Shown: piece after piece, positions 1-14,500 of the stretch | Layout: each line of letters opens with the position of its first letter | How positions within the stretch are numbered: position 1 is the stretch's first letter | Source: Endomychus coccineus | Lineage: Eukaryota > Arthropoda > Insecta > Coleoptera > Endomychidae | NCBI GenBank assembly: GCA_958510875.1 | Contig: OY294070.1 | Location: 114,060,703 to 114,124,702, forward strand | DNA: 64,000 nt | Direction of reading: 5' to 3' | The notes under the pieces: model-generated | What the model was told of the DNA's origin: nothing | What the model saw: only the letters and a program-made list of their open reading frames with translations | Databases searched by the model: none | Program-made: the position numbers and the translations under genes

Positions 1-303
1 GGCTCATCAACGTGACTATGTTTCCCATTCAATCATCGAGAAGTTATTCAGTGCAATAATAGAAGGCGTTTGAGTATTAGAACCAATGTCCTAAATTGTT
101 TTCCTATGCCGCTACAGCCTCATGACGCTTTAAGACAATTGACAAAATGTCCGGTCGAATGTTAAAACATCCTATTTTATTTATTTCTGTCCATAATAAC
201 ACTACAGTGATTGTTCAAAAGGACGTGCTTGAACTTAAATGCACGACGTACATGATTTGACGAAAAACGTGATATTCATTTTGAAAATTTACAAATGACG
301 CAT

Positions 304-501
304 CTAGTCACGCAATCTGGTTTTTCTATGTTTCCACTGGTGTTTCTCAATCCACAGACCTAACATGTCTACACAAAAAATATCTAAGGGTGTTAGATCG
401 GAAGACCAGAGGGACAACGAAACTGTCTCACCTCTGCCAATCCAGAACTGGCAATATGATATGTTGTTACGGTCGATAGTAGCTACATGTGCAAATATCA
501 C
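304..501 (-). pseudogene. mariner-type transposase remnant
   Basis: A short open stretch reads SDLTPLDIF, close to the SPDLTPxD block that holds the last catalytic aspartate of Tc1/mariner-type DDE transposases, preceded by a WIGRG-like segment usual in front of that block. The rest of the transposase and its terminal repeats are not visible in 1-700. Dead fragment. The call rests on one motif. Confidence 0.4.
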
Positions 502-685
502 TTACTCACTCACTCACTGATTGACTCAATGATCACGAAATCTGCTGAACTATGAAACGGACTGACTAGGAGCTACATGTTCCTGATACGCCGTAGGCAT
601 CGGCTAAGAACGGATTTTTCGAAATTCAATCATAAACGGGGTAAAAGAAATCCGACATATATTGAAGTTTTTACAACTACTATAA

Positions 686-2100
686 TCACGTACAATTTAC
701 ATGACAGACAGATCCATAGATCGATGGATCGTTATCACAGTTTATAATGTCTATGCTATGACAGACAACACAAAACCTATCAACTGGATAAGTAACGTTT
801 ATGTGAGATGACGACCCTGAAACGCTACTGCGCGAACTGCAGGGCTTTGATTTTGTTGTGCGGTTCTTATCATAGTCCTTCAGGCTGCCCTCTAAATAAG
901 CGGGTTTAGTCTGCACTTCATCTCTCAAGGGAGCCGTTGCAGCTAAGCCTATAGACCGCGCCATCATTGCGTTATTCCAAATCTTCATTGATAGGGGTGG
1001 TACGTCCAGCAGGCCCCCAATGGTACAGTCGGTGTACTCTTCCTCGTAGATATGATGCCTCTGAGGAAGAGTACCTATATTCTGTTTAGAAATATGTGGG
1101 CTGTAACCAGAGTTTTCCACCATACGAGAGCTGCATGACTGAGTCTTGAGGTAATAATAACTGAGTGGAACCACATCAACTGCATGGGCCGCAAACCCCA
1201 CTTCATGCCAATTGCTTTTTGAAACTGCCAAAATATTATTATAGCATTTTGGTAACTAGTCTCCAGTTGCTCCGGCCAGAGTGAATTTTTGTTTAGCGTG
1301 ACTCCCAGATATTTCACCGGCTCCTAAAAGTCAACTGACTTGCCCCCGATTACCATTTTGATCAGAGGTTCGATTTCGTATCTTCTGGAGAAGATGATAA
1401 TAGTAGTTTTTTCTGGTTGAATCAAGAAATTGATCTTTTCAAGCCAGACGTCTGTGATTATTATGTGCCTTCATACCAGCACAGCTCAACCTTTCTAGTA
1501 GCTCATACACGACCAAACCCCATGGAAGTGAAGGAGAGTACCACTTCCTGAGAACCCCCTCCCGATACCGACCCTTTCAGAGTGAGACCTTGCCACGTCG
1601 TCGAATGTGTCTACCTTCTAGGGTTTTCATAATCCACCCTTTTAGCTCTCGCGGGATACCATGCCGCTCGTTCAATATAGCTCCTAGAGGTCTTGTTAAA
1701 GACCGTCTCTATGTCCAAGATGACATCAATGGAGGTTCCCTTCCACTTCAGCTGTTGATCTATAAAGCCAAGAGCCAAGTGGTGCCTCATCTCGACAGAT
1801 CTGCCCATCTGATAATCAGGCCGTTCCTCGTGAATTGTGTAATGCTTTAGAGTTTCTGCCTTAAGATATCAGTCTACAAGCCCCTCTAACGGCTTCAACA
1901 AAAACGACGTAAGGCTTATAGGCCGGTAATCTTTGACGTTTTCATAGCTCTCCTCATTCGCTTTATGAATTGAGGTCACATGAGTTCGTTTCCACTCATT
2001 GGGCGTGTTTCCCAATACAATACAACCCGTCAGCACCCCAGTCAGCGGATCCAGGATTGAGTCCATACTCTTTTGCTGAAGTACCTACTGGAAACAATCC
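686..2100 (-). pseudogene. R1-like LINE reverse transcriptase remnant
   Basis: Read from 2100 down to 686, the frames give reverse-transcriptase blocks in the expected order. YENVKDYRPISLTSFLLKPL is the finger block near 1900-1960. KGTSIDVILDIE lies near 1720-1750 (palm region A, with an Asp). VKYLGVTLN plus SYAALVWW-like thumb sequence lies near 1080-1310, then AMMAR..LAAT toward 950. The blocks sit in different frames with stops and frameshifts between them. The YADD block is not intact and no endonuclease is seen. The wording of the blocks is that of the R1/I group. Located upstream of, or in the first intron of, gene A. Confidence 0.7.
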
Positions 2101-2504
2101 ATCAAGGTGTGGTCACTTGAACGCCTCTAAGGAGTTGATACCTCTTCTTAATATAAAAATATGTATCATAGTTTGGTCCTCGATCACCTATTAATAGAAC
2201 TGTTTATTACAATGAAGGGGGATCGAACTGGAAACTAAAAAAATGAAAGTAAATATGAAGAAAAGTTCCGCCTCTAGCCAAGTTGTCCTATTCCGATCAC
2301 TTCCTCTATGAGTTTATAAGTTAGAAAAGAAGTGCTCATCCTGATAATAATTTTGATATCAAATTACAATCAGATGTACTATTAGCCAACTCTTCTATTC
2401 AATTCATTCGTTTACGTCATCATCTTTTCCTGGCATTGTTGAATTGATTCATCTGTCTGTATGGTGATCACTGATATATTGAATAATTTTCTTCATTATT
2501 GCAG

Positions 2505-2540
2505 AAGGTAAACGCCCTAGACCTAGAGCATCTGTGTCAG
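2505..2540 (+). CDS. gene A micro-exon a (36 nt)
   Basis: Preceded by a T-rich tract ending TTATTGCAG and followed by GTGTGT. Read from phase 1 it is open and gives GKRPRPRASVS after the split codon; 36 nt keeps the frame. The upstream 40 nt resembles the intron ends before 6160 and 10238 (a repeated TGAATAAT-type segment before the acceptor). The donor is weaker than in the other exons, so this is a likely rather than certain exon. Confidence 0.5.
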
Positions 2541-5500
2541 GTGTGTAGTGTGAGTCATCATAGGGATAACGTCAATACTCTGGGAGCTGATACCTATTTT
2601 CAGGTTCAGTTTTGATAGATTTGATTCATAATTTTTGAATAGTTAGGTGATTTTCTTCAAGGACATAGAAGAATCTAGGAGATTAATTTCATTATTGATC
2701 ATTAAGTCGATATCAGAGTTCAACTTACCAAGATTTTTTAATCGTAATCAGTTGCGTGTATTTGTGATCCAATATCAAGCTACAGTTGGGATTATCGTAG
2801 TTTTTTGTTTTTCGATAACTGGATAAGAAACTCTTCTTGAGATAAATGGACTGAAATGGAGATTAGAATAGGGAATGACGAGTTAGTAGTTGATATCAAG
2901 AAAAATGTCGTGTTAGCTAGTAGGAGCTAATATCAACAGAAAGTTCATGTAGCTGGAAGATAGCTAGAGTGCATCCAAATCCAAAAAAAGGGAAGATGAC
3001 CCTTCCAAATAATTATAGATCCTTTGCACTATTATCTGTGATCTCTAAGGTGATGAAGAAACCAATCAACATTGAGCTCATCAAATACCTAGAGAGCTAC
3101 AACATTTTGAATTACCGGTAATATGACTTTCGTCAGCATGGGAAATCTCTAACTGTATCATTGGGTTTCTCCAAAGCATTCAACTTAGTCTGGCACCAAA
3201 GTCTTCTCTTGAAACTTCCGTCATATCGTTTGCACCCTCAACTGTGTCACTTACTATCGAGTTCTCTCACTCCATGTGTTGGTTGACGGCGTATCCTCCA
3301 ATACATCGCTGGTATCCCACAGGGATCTGTCTTGGCACCAACTTGTGTTTTGCTACATATCAAAGATCTGCTGACAGTGATCCCCTGTCTCTTCCTCAGA
3401 TCTGCAGAGGATGGTACATTTCATTCCGTTCACTCATCTAGAGCCCCTATACCATCCGTAGAAGCCAGAGGAGCGAGAAATAACAGGTTGACTTAATTAA
3501 TGGAGACCTGGAGGAGATTTTGAAATGGGGAACTGGTAATCTAGCAAAGTTTGATGCAACCAAAACTCAAGCTTGGGTCTTCTCCAGGAAGACGGATCTC
3601 CCAATCCTTAATATGATGATGTACCACTATTCCTATGAAGTCTTCCATAGCAATGCTCACCACCAAAAGCACCCTCTCATAGGACCATCATCTGAGGTTC
3701 ATAGAAAAAAATCGTTTCACAAAAACTTAGTTTTCTATATCTTGCCAAGAGCTACTTCACATTCCAGCAGCTTCTCATAATCTACAAAGCACAGATTCGA
3801 CCTGTCCTGGAGTACTGTTTATATGTTCGGAGTTCGGCTCCCAAATATACGCTGGAGCTCTTGGATTCTATCCAGAAGAGAATCATCCGTTCGATTGATG
3901 ATGTCACATTTACGGGTTCATTGACCGCTCTAGAGCATCGTGGAAAAGTTGGAGATCTCTCCCTTTTCTATAGATATTTCCATGGTCGGTGCTCATCAGA
4001 AATTGTGTCGCCTGCTCCACCATGAGATAATCCAGATAGATGGACTAGACAACTTCTTCCTACCAGACTTAATTTTTTAGCGAACAGCGAAGCTTTGGAG
4101 CTCTTCACCTAGTGAGGCTTTCTCTAAACCTATAGCCTACAAACCTTCGAGAAAAATACGGATTCCTGTGTTCTCTCTTCACATTCCACTGCAGGCTTAC
4201 ACGATGCTCTTCAGACATTATAGGTTTCTCTCTCGTGTAGTCAAAGTATAAAAAAAAAATTTTCTATATCATAAAGTCACCTTGGACTATTCAACATGGG
4301 ATAATCAAGCTGAATGAACCTAAAAAATCATTCGAACCCACAAATCTGGATTTCCAGTCCACCATGCTTACCAATTATACTACTCATGTTTTTCTGTTGT
4401 GTGGTAAGAATGAAGTTATTTCACAAAGATGGTGCTCGAATTGAAGTAGGTACATCAGATTTATTCTATTATTCATACAATGATTTATGAGATTCTAAAA
4501 ATTATCAATTCAATGTACCGGGATATCAAAAATTATCTTGGTCAAGGGTGGTTGTGGAATCTAAAACGTGTGTCTTTACTTCACGTTTGAAATAATTATG
4601 CCACTGTCACACTGACATCATCAATAACCTACAAATTTCATTCCTATTTATTTCAGTTGTAAAACAATAATGAACTACAAATTATGAAATAATTATCTGA
4701 ACTTTGAACCTTTTCAGAAGTCGTGATAGCCACAATCCGGGTCAAAAACTGTTTTGAAATAGTTAATTTTCCAGTAAATCGAATGACGTTCACGTGAGAA
4801 GCCCGTAGCACGCGAGTTAGAAAAGTGCAAACTGGTTGTACCCAATACGGCTTTACGACGACTTTTTGCGTGCCGTTTTTGCTCCATATAGTTGGATTTA
4901 ATATCGGAGCGTGCCCGACGGCCCTTCTTTTTTCAATGAATGTCCATTAAATAGGAAAATTTGATTAAAACAGTTTGAGCTATTCTCAGATCTCAGCTAC
5001 GCTCGTCTAACGTGCCACGTACCAAAGGGAATTTCCTCGTGACTAAAATATACACGAAGCGGGTAAACGCTAGTGGCCCATAGCCGAAAACACTTAATTA
5101 CAACTGGCGCCGCCCGCACAGGGCACGAAACGGCCCCAAATTAACAAGACTTAAGTAAAATATATAAACTCTAACTTACGCGCAGCGAGCTCTTCGAGGC
5201 ATATGTCAAAATGATTTCGTTCGTAGCTAATTACATAGGACGTCTGGCGTTCATGCAATTATGTTTTTAGATAATTCGAACCTTCTAATTCCGATAGGCC
5301 ACGTGAAAATCCCGGACTCCAAAGCGCTAAAGACTTCTGAGTGTTACAATATTCGTATAAAATTGCGAAATTTCGTATTAATTATGACATAATTATTTCA
5401 AACGTAAAGTAAAGACTCACGTTTTAGATTCCACAACCACCCTTGACGAAGATAATTTTTGATATCCCGGTATAAGCGCGCTTCTGTCGCGAGTTGCTAT

Positions 5501-8500
5501 CGTGAACGAAGAGAGACCACATGCTCACATAGGATGTTGTTAGATACTTCGTGTAGAACAATACAATGTTTCAGGCTTGCTCTAACTCACGATACTCCCC
5601 TATACAACGCTTGTTTGAACTTAATCTGTATAAGAATATGTAAGCTACTTCACCAGTGATATACATGAAAGTCTTCTAGCAAAAATGTATCAATCATCAA
5701 TACTATATAGATAGAAGATATAACGAATATTTTAATCTTTTGCTATTCATATTTCAGAAACAAGACATGCCTTTTCAAATTCAGAGGAAGTTTGAATTTT
5801 GCATAATGGGAGTAGATGTTTCTAATAGAACTCCATAGAATCAGTAAAAACTTTTGAGAGTATAAGAATTTTGAATATACTACAACACATTTTTCTTTGT
5901 CGTGACGACATACATGTTCTCCAAAATTCACTTGTACTCACCCAGTAGATTATATTTCCACATTAAAATTTCCCAATTACCTTGGTAACTTTGTTGTATC
6001 ATCTCACTTCAAACAGAAGTGACAATAATACACAATATAGTAATAATAAAATATAGTGATTCTTTTATTGACATAATCTGGTCAATCTGTGCTATTGATT
6101 TATCTATTAATAGTGAGTGTACATTGAAATAATGAATAATATTCATTTTATTGTTGCAGACTCATATCGAAGCTTGGGTAGAAGGAAGGGTAAGTTTTCA
6201 TAACTTATGAAGGGCTAAACATAGCATTTTGAATGCATTGATGGTTCGAATAAATTTGGCATCAGAATGTCGTGGATGGTAGATATCATAACATAGGTAT
6301 TATCAAACATTTTAATAGATGAGGGTCGACTCTAAACAGAAATCATGCACAATTTACACCCAGCTTTTGCTTCTAATGGTTCGAATTTATATGCTCCATT
6401 TCCATTTTTATTCATCATTTTGGATTTCATGATTTCATCTTGAACCGTTTCGAGGATATTCATAAAAGTCAATGTACACCTTTCACCGGTTAGAAAGCTG
6501 TGGCTCCGTTGAATAACATTGACAGTAAAAGACGCCATGATGAATTTACATGTGATATCAACTGAGAAAATTTCGAATTTTTCGCTAGACAATTCAAAAC
6601 CGAAAGTACAATTTAAATCACCTTTTACGAGAACAATTTGGTGAATGCGCAAGGCTACCTGGTACTCATTATTCTGGATTCCAGAGTGAGAAAAAATGAG
6701 AAAGAAGGGAATTTTGGTCAAAGTACTAAGTCACCACTAGGATTATTGTATCTTCTCTATAAGGGACATTCATTTGGCGTATTTCTATCTGTTTAGTTTC
6801 AATAGGTTTTGAATGAACAAGAACAAAACACTCGTAGAGATCACCCTAATGCCAGCCATTGTGCTTGATGGGAATTTCTTCTACATGAATTTCCTAATGT
6901 TGACGAAGAGTGGGTATGTACTCAGCTTGGGCTCTGTCAGCTCGTCATCTTCTTGTCTCTCTCACTGGGCAACTGATATGAGTATAGTCGTATGCTGGAG
7001 TCTACCAACCAGCCACAGTTTTTTCTCAGATAAAACACTTCATATGGTGGTTAACATACAATGGCTCTCAACACTGGTGTTCTGCAGGGACCTGTCCTGA
7101 AATTCACAATGGTGATCTGACAATCTAGTAGTTTAATGCAACCAAAACACAAGCTTGCATCTTCTCCAGGAAGAAGGACCCTACAATCTCTAATATGATG
7201 ATGTCAGGTAAGACACCAACAGCACCTTCTCATGATGTGATCATGTAAGGTGCATTGCAAAAACCGCTCCATGAAAACTTCTATTTCATGCCAAGAGCTA
7301 CTTTACATCCAAGCAGCTCCTCATAAGCTACAAAGCACAGATTCGACCTGTCTTGGAGTATTGTTCTTATATTCGGAATTCGCCTCCCAAAGACATGCTG
7401 AAGCTCATGGATACTGTCCAGCAGAGAGCTATGCGTCCAATTGATAATGTCACACTTACGAATTTATTGACCTCTCTAGAACATCGTAGAGATATTGTAA
7501 GATTCTGTTGAAGTCTAAGAGGATCTGTAGTGTTTGATGGCCCCAACTAGCTCACTAGATTCATTCACTCTCAGGGCTCGTAGTGAAACGTATCCTGAGA
7601 TTCATGACTGAATGGATTACCCTGAGCGCCAACTGCTTTAGCACAAAAAAGATAAAATAGAATCCACAATCAAGAATTTCAGGCACTACGAGGCGGATGA
7701 ATGTTGATGGATATTTTGGAGAAATAAAGACAAGTTCAAACTTAACAATTTGGTTTTATTCCTGGTAAGGAATTTGAAATTTTATCAACTTATTCAAAAA
7801 TAAATACAATTATTGTTAGAGTAGAATGAATATATTATTAGAAGATATTAAAGCACTAAAATAGGCCGAACCTTCCAAACTTGGAGCAGTTGGATGGATT
7901 GTGATGGGGTTTTCTTCATTTGATTCAGAAAGTGATTTAGAAAATTTGTCCGGTATCTTTTGTTTGCGGAAAAAATTTATTGCATTCCTACAGCAAAAAT
8001 CGCATTTTTCTGGATGCACTTGTTGAGGTGAATAGAAAAAAATTGACTGATTTTGTTTCTAGGGGGTTTTTAGAGTCGCTGAACACGGATATGCTATCAA
8101 GAAAATTCCGTGAGGTCTGCTTGGACCTCCCCCGGGCTATCCGGGCGTCCTGACGCCCTAGATATCGTGAAATTAATTTAAAAAATATTTTTAATGTTTG
8201 ATAACTGTTCAAGAGGTGATATAAAGGTTGCTAGTGATGATAACGACGTGAAAAAACTATTTTGCAGTATCTGGTCTACCCTGAGTCCGGGTAACCACGT
8301 CATCTTCTAGGAATTTGTTAATTTTTCTTAATTAAATGTAACAAATTCTAGCCCTCGGGGGTTTTTATTGTCACCGATCACGATTATGATACTCACAATG
8401 TTCTGCAATCCACCTGGGGAATTTTCGGGTCTCTGGTGTCCTGTGTATCTACGTCATCTTCTAGGATATTCAAATAGCGATATATTTTTACAGATATTAA

Positions 8501-11500
8501 GAAAATACCGATACGAAAAAAAATCCGTAGTTTGCGTTCACAAGATCATGCATGAGCTTTGTGAATGTCACAATCGTGATCGGCGACTTCGAATACCCCC
8601 GAGAGCCAAAAATTGTTACATTTTATGTATAAAAATTATCAAATTCCTAGAAGATGACGTAGATACACAGGACTCCGGAAACCCGGAAATACCTCCAGGT
8701 AATTTGCAGAACATTGTGAGTATCATAATCGTGATCGGCGACTTTGAAGACCGCCTGAGAGCTAGAATTTGTTGTATTTAATTGAGAAAAATTTACAAAT
8801 TCCTAAAAGATGATGTGGTTACCATGACTCAGGGTACACTAGGTATTGCAGAATAGTTTTTCCACGTCATAATCATCACCAGCAACTTTTATATCACCTT
8901 TTGAACAGTTAACAAACATTAAAAATGATTTTTAATGTATTATACATATATATTATTCAATTAATTTCATCAATATCTAGGGCGTCCGAATGCCCGGATA
9001 CCCCGGGGAAGGTCCAAGAAGATTTCAGGGCATTTTCTTGATAGAATATTCGTGTTCAGCGACCCCAAAAATCCCCGAAAAATCAAATCGAGTCCGTTAT
9101 TTTCATCCACCTCAAACAGTGCACTTAGAAAAATTAATTTTTCGGCTGTAGAAACGCGATAAATTTTTTTCGCAAAAAAAAATTCCGGACAAATTTCCTA
9201 AATCACTTTCTTAATCGAATGCAGAAAACCGCATGTCAATCCATCCAACTGCGCCGGGTTTGAAATGTGGAATGCTTTATTTCCTCGACTTTGATGAATT
9301 AAATGCAAATTAATTTATATGAATAAAAAAATATAAATTATAAACCTACAGGTTCGAACTTAGAAATTGAGTGAAGATAACGATTAACAACAATTATGGT
9401 CAGATAATATGAATCAGCGAAATGAAAATTTGGTTATTCCAATTAAATAACGTTACCGTCCTTTGAACTTGGATGAGCTGGATGTAGGGCTCTGCAAAGA
9501 ATTTCCCTCTACACACGTCACGAGAAAAAGGATAGAGATGCCTCGATCGTTGAAACCCTGTAATACAAGAAAACGAGCAATACCATCGCACAAGTTTGAG
9601 GGACAACTAACTAAATCAGCAGGAATAACCAATATTTTTACACGACTGATTATGCTATTTTACCAAATTGTATATACAAAATGTATTGGAAGATTTGAAA
9701 TCTTGGAAAGAACAATAATCAAAATAATTAAATCTGAAACAATATTTGAAAATTTAATCACTTATTGACGTTACAACAATTTATAATATCAGGTATAAAG
9801 ATGAAGGTAGTCTGGAAAATTGTGATAAAACAAATTTGAAAATTGACAATGAACAATTAGATAACAATTCATGTGAATTGAGCCAGTTTGAAAATTGATG
9901 AAGCACAATCAGACAATAATTTACATGAATTGAACACTGAGATGGAAATCACAAAGTTTTAATGAATAATTTGATGTAACAGTGTAACAGAGGTTTTCCT
10001 GGTAGTCCTCATAAAGCAATAAATGAGATGTTTTGTTAATCATGCATTGATGATGCAGTCACAATTGATGTTACTTGAAATAATCTGTTAGTAAAACGAA
10101 GGGATAATCTCAATATTTCAATTAACTAATACAAAATGAGACCTTCAAATACTCAACCCACTCAAAAATCTCCTATCAAATTTTTCCAAGATTATTGAGT
10201 ATACAGTGATTTCATGAATAATCCATTGTTGTTACAGGAGGGTTCCGAACTGTGAATAAAAAAGGTAAGCAGAAGCTCTCTTTAATTCATAGCAATCTGT
10301 AAACAGAGTATTTTTGACTTCATAAAGTTCTGGGAGATGAGAAAAACCATGAGTTTATTATATGAGATTATATGAAAATGATCAGTTGAGGGATGACTAT
10401 AGACTAATACCAAGTTCATACCTTATAAAAATATACATTCTATCAGGAAAATTCAAACGTTTTAATCTCATATAATTCTTGTATTGTTCCGGAAACATAG
10501 AAATTAGATACCTAATGGCCCTTGTGGATGATAATAACAACATGATTGACAACATTCGATGGCCTGCAAGATCATCAAATCTAAGTGCTTTTGAAATTTA
10601 GTTTTTCTATTATTAAGTTGATAATGTAGAATACAGCATCTTCGTCAATTAATAAAATATGCTGTCAAACTATGAATGCGATGATTTTTCGACATCACGC
10701 GAAATATGTTATTTCAAAATTTCTGGTCTTTGTTAGATTCGTCACTTCCAATTACAAGCTTTGTACAGCAAGAATAACCAATATTATTACACGACTGATT
10801 ATGCTATCTTACCAAATTGTATATACAAAATGTATTGAAAGATTTGAAATCTTGAAGAGAACAATAATTAAAATAATAAAATCTTAAACAATATTATAGG
10901 AAGTTTAGGATGGAATCAATAAAGTCTGAGTTCACAAATAACACTATATTAATATTAGGTAATTTAACAAACAAATAACTATTACTTCTTAACAACTTAA
11001 TAACGTCTTTCGTCTTCTTATTCAACTTCCAACTTCTTCACTTCTAACTGACCCTCTCTTCTCCGTCACTCGTCTGTTGTCTCTCTCACTCTCCTAGGTG
11101 GTATTGTTGGTTGCGGATACGATGCCTACTAATTTCCTACAACTCGGCCGTCCTGGATATCGTCCGTCTCGGATGATTCTGCGATAGGCCACATTTTCAG
11201 GTTCTCGGTACAAGTTGTGGTTTGTAGAGGTCCTTCTGCATGAACATCATCTTTCTTCACATCAAATGTATCATTTTTTTTACCTTTGTTATTCTGTATG
11301 GTCCCAAATACTTTGTCTTTAGCTTCAGATTGGGTCCCATCTGAGTTCGTTTTATGGCTACCAAATCGTTAACGAGGTATTTGCTAGCTGCACGTCTTCT
11401 AGTATTATAAGTCTTCCTATTTTCTTCCTGCACTTTCAGAATTTGAGTTTTTGCTTCTTTCCTTATCTTATTCCTATTTTCTTCGAATTCTTTCTTAAAT

Positions 11501-14500
11501 TCTTCTTCTATTAATCGTGAATACTCTAAATTAAGGTTGTCTCTGATCTTTATACCAAATAATAATTCCGCAGGTGTGGTATCAATACTTCGTTGATATG
11601 TACAGTTTATTATCTGTTGTAATTTAGGTACATGCTTGAACCATTTGGCAGGTTCATCTATCGTCAGTTTGGATAAAACAGATATTATGACTCTGTTTAG
11701 CCTTTCTACTTGACCATTTGCTCGGTGAAGTCCTGTTGTAATTAGAAAATGTTTTATGTTTTCCTCTTTACAATATTGAGAAAAGTCATTACTCGTAAAA
11801 GCAGTCCCTCTATCAGATATGATCTGATAAGGATTACCAAATATGAATTTCTGAGCATCAAGCTTCTGTAAAACCTCTGCTGTTGTCGTTGATCTGACAG
11901 GATAAAGCCATACAAATTTTGTAAAACCGTCGATCACAGCAAAAATGTGTTTATACTTTTTGCTAGTGGACATCAAAGGACCAAGGTGATCTACGTGATA
12001 AGTATGCAACGGCACTTCCTCTTTATACAGTGGGTGTAAGAAACCTTCTTTCTTGCCTTGTTTTTTATTTAAAAGAATGCAATGAATGCAATTTGCAATG
12101 CATCTTGCCACTTTCTCATTCAGTTTCGGAATGTAGAATTGTTGCTTAATCGTTTCTGCTGTTCTCTTCACGGCAAAATGTCCTTTTTGGTGAAAGTTTC
12201 TGATAATCTCAGAATGCATGGATTTCGGAGCAACTAAGATATATTGTCCATCAATGAATTTGTATAGGGCGTTCTCTCGAAGGCAGTAGTCTTTATACGG
12301 TTTATCTGTTATCAACTTCTTTATCGTATTCAATTCTTCATCTTCTTCTTGTGCTTTTATCATTGAGGTTATCAAACTATTTGCTTCGATTGACATAACT
12401 GGATATCTGCTTAATGCATCAACGTGACGCATCATGGTTCCTGATCTGTGCACGACTTCACAATCAAAATCTTCCAAATAAAGAGCCCATCTCGCTATTC
12501 TAGCATTTAAATCTTTCTTTGCCATTGTTCTAGTGAATGCTGAGCAATCGGTTACAATCTTGAAAGTATGTCCTAAAAGGTACACTCTGAATTTGTTCAA
12601 AGCCCGAATTACGGCTAGTATCTCAAGTTCGTAGCTACTATAATTCTTCTCTGGTGGAGTAGTAGTTTTGCTCATATAATAAACAGGATGTAGTTGTTCA
12701 TCGTCAAGCGATCTTTGAAGTAATACAGCTCCGTAGCCATCTTTTGAGGCGTCCGTATGCACTTCCGTTTCAGCGCCTTGCCTATATATCGCTAAAACTG
12801 GTTTTTCTGTTAGTACTCGTTTCAATGTTTCGAAAGCAATCTTCTGTGGTTCTTTAAACTTGAATTCTTCGTTTTTCTTTAGAAGTTCAGTAAGAGGTTT
12901 AGCTATGACTGAGTGGTTCGGCACGAACTTCCTGAAATAACTGGTAAGACCTAGATAACTCTGTACGACTGTTTCAACGATATCGGTTCTGGAAATTCCA
13001 CGACAGCTATAATCTTTTGATTGGATGGATATATTTTTCCATCTTCAATTATATGGCCCAAAAATTCTACTTTTCTTTGCATAAATTGACATTTCATTTT
13101 ATTAATCTCTAAGCCATAATCCTTTGCCGTATTTAACACTTTTGTTAGTCTTAGAACTGCTTCCTCTTCATTTGCGGCAGGGATAATAAGGTCGTCCATA
13201 TAAGGTAAAGCTATGCCATCTATAGTGTGCTTGTAGAAAATTTGATTTATATACCTTTGGAATACAGCTGGCGAATTACAGAGTCCGAATGGTACTTTCA
13301 GAAACTGATATTGTCCGTTGTAGGTAACAAATGACGTGTATTTTCTACTATCTTCTGCAACATTTACATGGAAAAATCCATTTTTCAGATCAATAGTACT
13401 GAAAAGTCTTGCATTTTCCAAACGATCTAATATGTCGTCTATTAGTGGGAGTGGATATCGATCTTTCACAATAACTTTGTTAATCTTGCGGTAGTCAATG
13501 CATACTCTATAAGAACCGTTTTTCTTTTTTACTACCACGACTGGACTTGCAAATTCTGAAGAACAAGATTCAATGATACCGTCCCTAAGCCATTCTTCAA
13601 CTTGTTTCTCAACAACTTGTCTCTCAAGTGGAGGTAGTCTTCTAGGTTTGTCATAAATTGGTTTTTCTTCGGTAATAACCAATGTCATTTCAACATTTGT
13701 TTCTTTTATTTTGTCTGGTTCATATTCTTCTATTAATCTGCAAACATCATCCTTTATCTTCTGATTCACTGCACTGCTTATGTCCAATTCGTTAGTGTGA
13801 TACACATTCAATACCAATTCGTCATTTTTCTTAATAAAAATCCCATTTTGATTTATAGTAACCTCTGCCTGACTGAATAATTCATTACCAATCAAAGCTT
13901 CCATAGACATAACATCATCTGATACTACATATATTGTACTGGGAAAATCGCAATCATCGATAGTAATCGTGTTCTGAAAATAGCCTATTACGCTTACGTG
14001 TGTTCTACCAAAACCTGTTAGTAACATCGTTGACTTCGACAACGGTGGTGAACCAATTTTTTTGTAACTATTTTCTTTCAATATATTTAATTGACAGCCA
14101 GTGTCTGCTAAAGCTATGATTGACACATCGTTAATTTTAATGGTTTTCTGCATGTGATGCGAGGGTGTCGTACTTAAATTGTTAACCTGACTGGATGTGG
14201 ATGGTTCCTTTAGGTTACCTGATCTGCAATCACTCGATTTGTGTCCAATCTTGTTGCATTTGAAGCACTTCAAGCCAACTTTGCAAGTTACAGACTTGTG
14301 TCCAATTGCTCCACAATTAAAACATCTAGTTTCAGTTTTCTTAAAGGTTGTTTTTTCTTCAATTTTCTTTGGTTTTTCCCATTTAACATTATTTTGTTCC
14401 TTGGACTTCATAACGGCATAGGTTTCTAGCTTTTTTCTAAATTCTCTTAAATCTGCAGCACCATATAAAATTGCTTTATTTCTGGAATCATCAAATAAAC

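Noticed and set aside
2541..2556. Alternative donor GTGAGT for gene A exon a at 2549
   Set aside because: Using it would add an in-frame TAG and lose the phase-1 pattern.
8368..8781. 137-residue ORF
   Set aside because: It spans the centre of a 1.4-kb palindrome and shows no protein motif; its openness follows from the symmetric non-coding sequence.
12940..12990. Programmed frameshift between reverse transcriptase and RNase H
   Set aside because: Ty3/gypsy elements shift, if at all, between gag and pol. No slippery heptamer with a structured stem was evident, so a mutation or sequencing error is more likely.
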